DNA of 64,000 nt. Origin: Amaricoccus macauensis. Lineage in GTDB: Bacteria; Pseudomonadota; Alphaproteobacteria; Rhodobacterales; Rhodobacteraceae. The stretch is from assembly GCF_014201905.1 (NCBI RefSeq), contig NZ_JACHFM010000002.1, positions 124,001-188,000 on the forward strand. Reading direction: 5' to 3'. Positions 63,933 to 64,000 of the stretch are shown piece after piece. The notes below the pieces were generated by a model. That model had not been told where the DNA came from. It saw nothing but the letters and a program-made list of their open reading frames with translations, and ran no database searches. A program made the translations under genes and the position numbers. Every line of letters starts with the position of its first letter. The stretch's first letter is position 1.

Positions 63933-64000
63933 TCAGGCCACCCGGTCCCAGAACCGGAGTTTGCCGCAGGCGGTGACGAACGGTTCCGCGCCCTTCTCGA
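63933..64000 (-). CDS. C-terminal end of an unrecognised protein (partial)
   Basis: On the minus strand a frame enters from the right edge and ends at TGA (63935-63933), giving the last 21 residues or so, ending PFVTACGKLRFWDRVA. The composition (Cys, Phe, Trp, basic residues) looks like a folded protein end, and the position behind the terminator-like hairpin fits a convergent gene. Too little is visible to name a family. Confidence 0.45.
   Translation of the reverse strand, partial: EKGAEPFVTACGKLRFWDRVA

Overview
The window is a GC-rich alphaproteobacterial chromosome segment. Several things point to Rhodobacterales (Rhodobacter-like): the propionyl-CoA carboxylase / methylmalonyl-CoA mutase neighbourhood, the sqdB-sqdD-sqdC sulfolipid operon in the gene order described for Rhodobacter sphaeroides, an aminotransferase-ftsK pair, and very tight gene packing with ATGA, GTGA and TGATG junctions. 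This placement is inferred from gene content only. I recognise no rRNA, tRNA, CRISPR array, IS element or prophage.

Layout. 1-3.1 kb: small lipoproteins and pccA. 3.1-3.8 kb: two small secreted proteins. 3.9-6 kb: methylmalonyl-CoA mutase. 6.2-9.3 kb: HxlR regulator divergent from a duplicated DUF1428 protein, then an ankyrin-repeat protein. 9.7-14 kb: malic enzyme and prpE; with pccA and mcm these form a propionate-to-succinyl-CoA-to-pyruvate route. 14.1-19.4 kb: a four-gene signalling operon (periplasmic sensor-like protein, membrane histidine kinase with a degenerate catalytic domain, soluble hybrid kinase with receiver and HPt, sigma54-type regulator) behind a sigma54-like promoter. 19.5-23.9 kb: deoxynucleoside salvage operon cdd-deoC-deoA-deoB-upp. 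23.9-26.1 kb: ECF sigma, anti-sigma, heavy-metal-sensor-like and EF-hand genes. 26.2-27.3 kb: DUF983 and NUDIX. 27.3-30.1 kb: sqdBDC. 30.3-31.1 kb: DUF502. 31.6-38.3 kb: predicted peptide-modification operon (DUF2126/transglutaminase, ATP-grasp/alpha-E, transglutaminase). 38.4-41.7 kb: truA, an 18-repeat MORN protein, a zincin and a secreted protein. 41.9-45.9 kb: ftsK and a DapC-like aminotransferase. 46-49.4 kb: zinc uptake (znuA divergent from zur-znuC-znuB, with a Zur box between). 49.4-51.7 kb: TfoX-N protein, small acidic protein, UspA, NAD kinase. 51.8-56.5 kb: BglII-like endonuclease, aspS, pabC, pabB. 56.7-59 kb: cfa and a transglutaminase-like protein. 59.2-63.6 kb: ugpBAEC glycerol-3-phosphate importer. 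A last gene runs off the right edge.

The most unusual signal is a dispersed intergenic repeat of about 200 bp, present three times (behind aspS, between ugpB and ugpA, and behind ugpC). Each copy has the same orientation as the gene it follows. Each is built of several hairpins whose stems differ between copies by compensating substitutions, which suggests a conserved RNA or DNA structure. The second is the signalling operon, where a kinase-like protein appears to have lost its ATP-binding and phospho-acceptor motifs. Two promoters (hxlR and zur) place the -10 element exactly 6 nt before the start codon, predicting leaderless transcripts.
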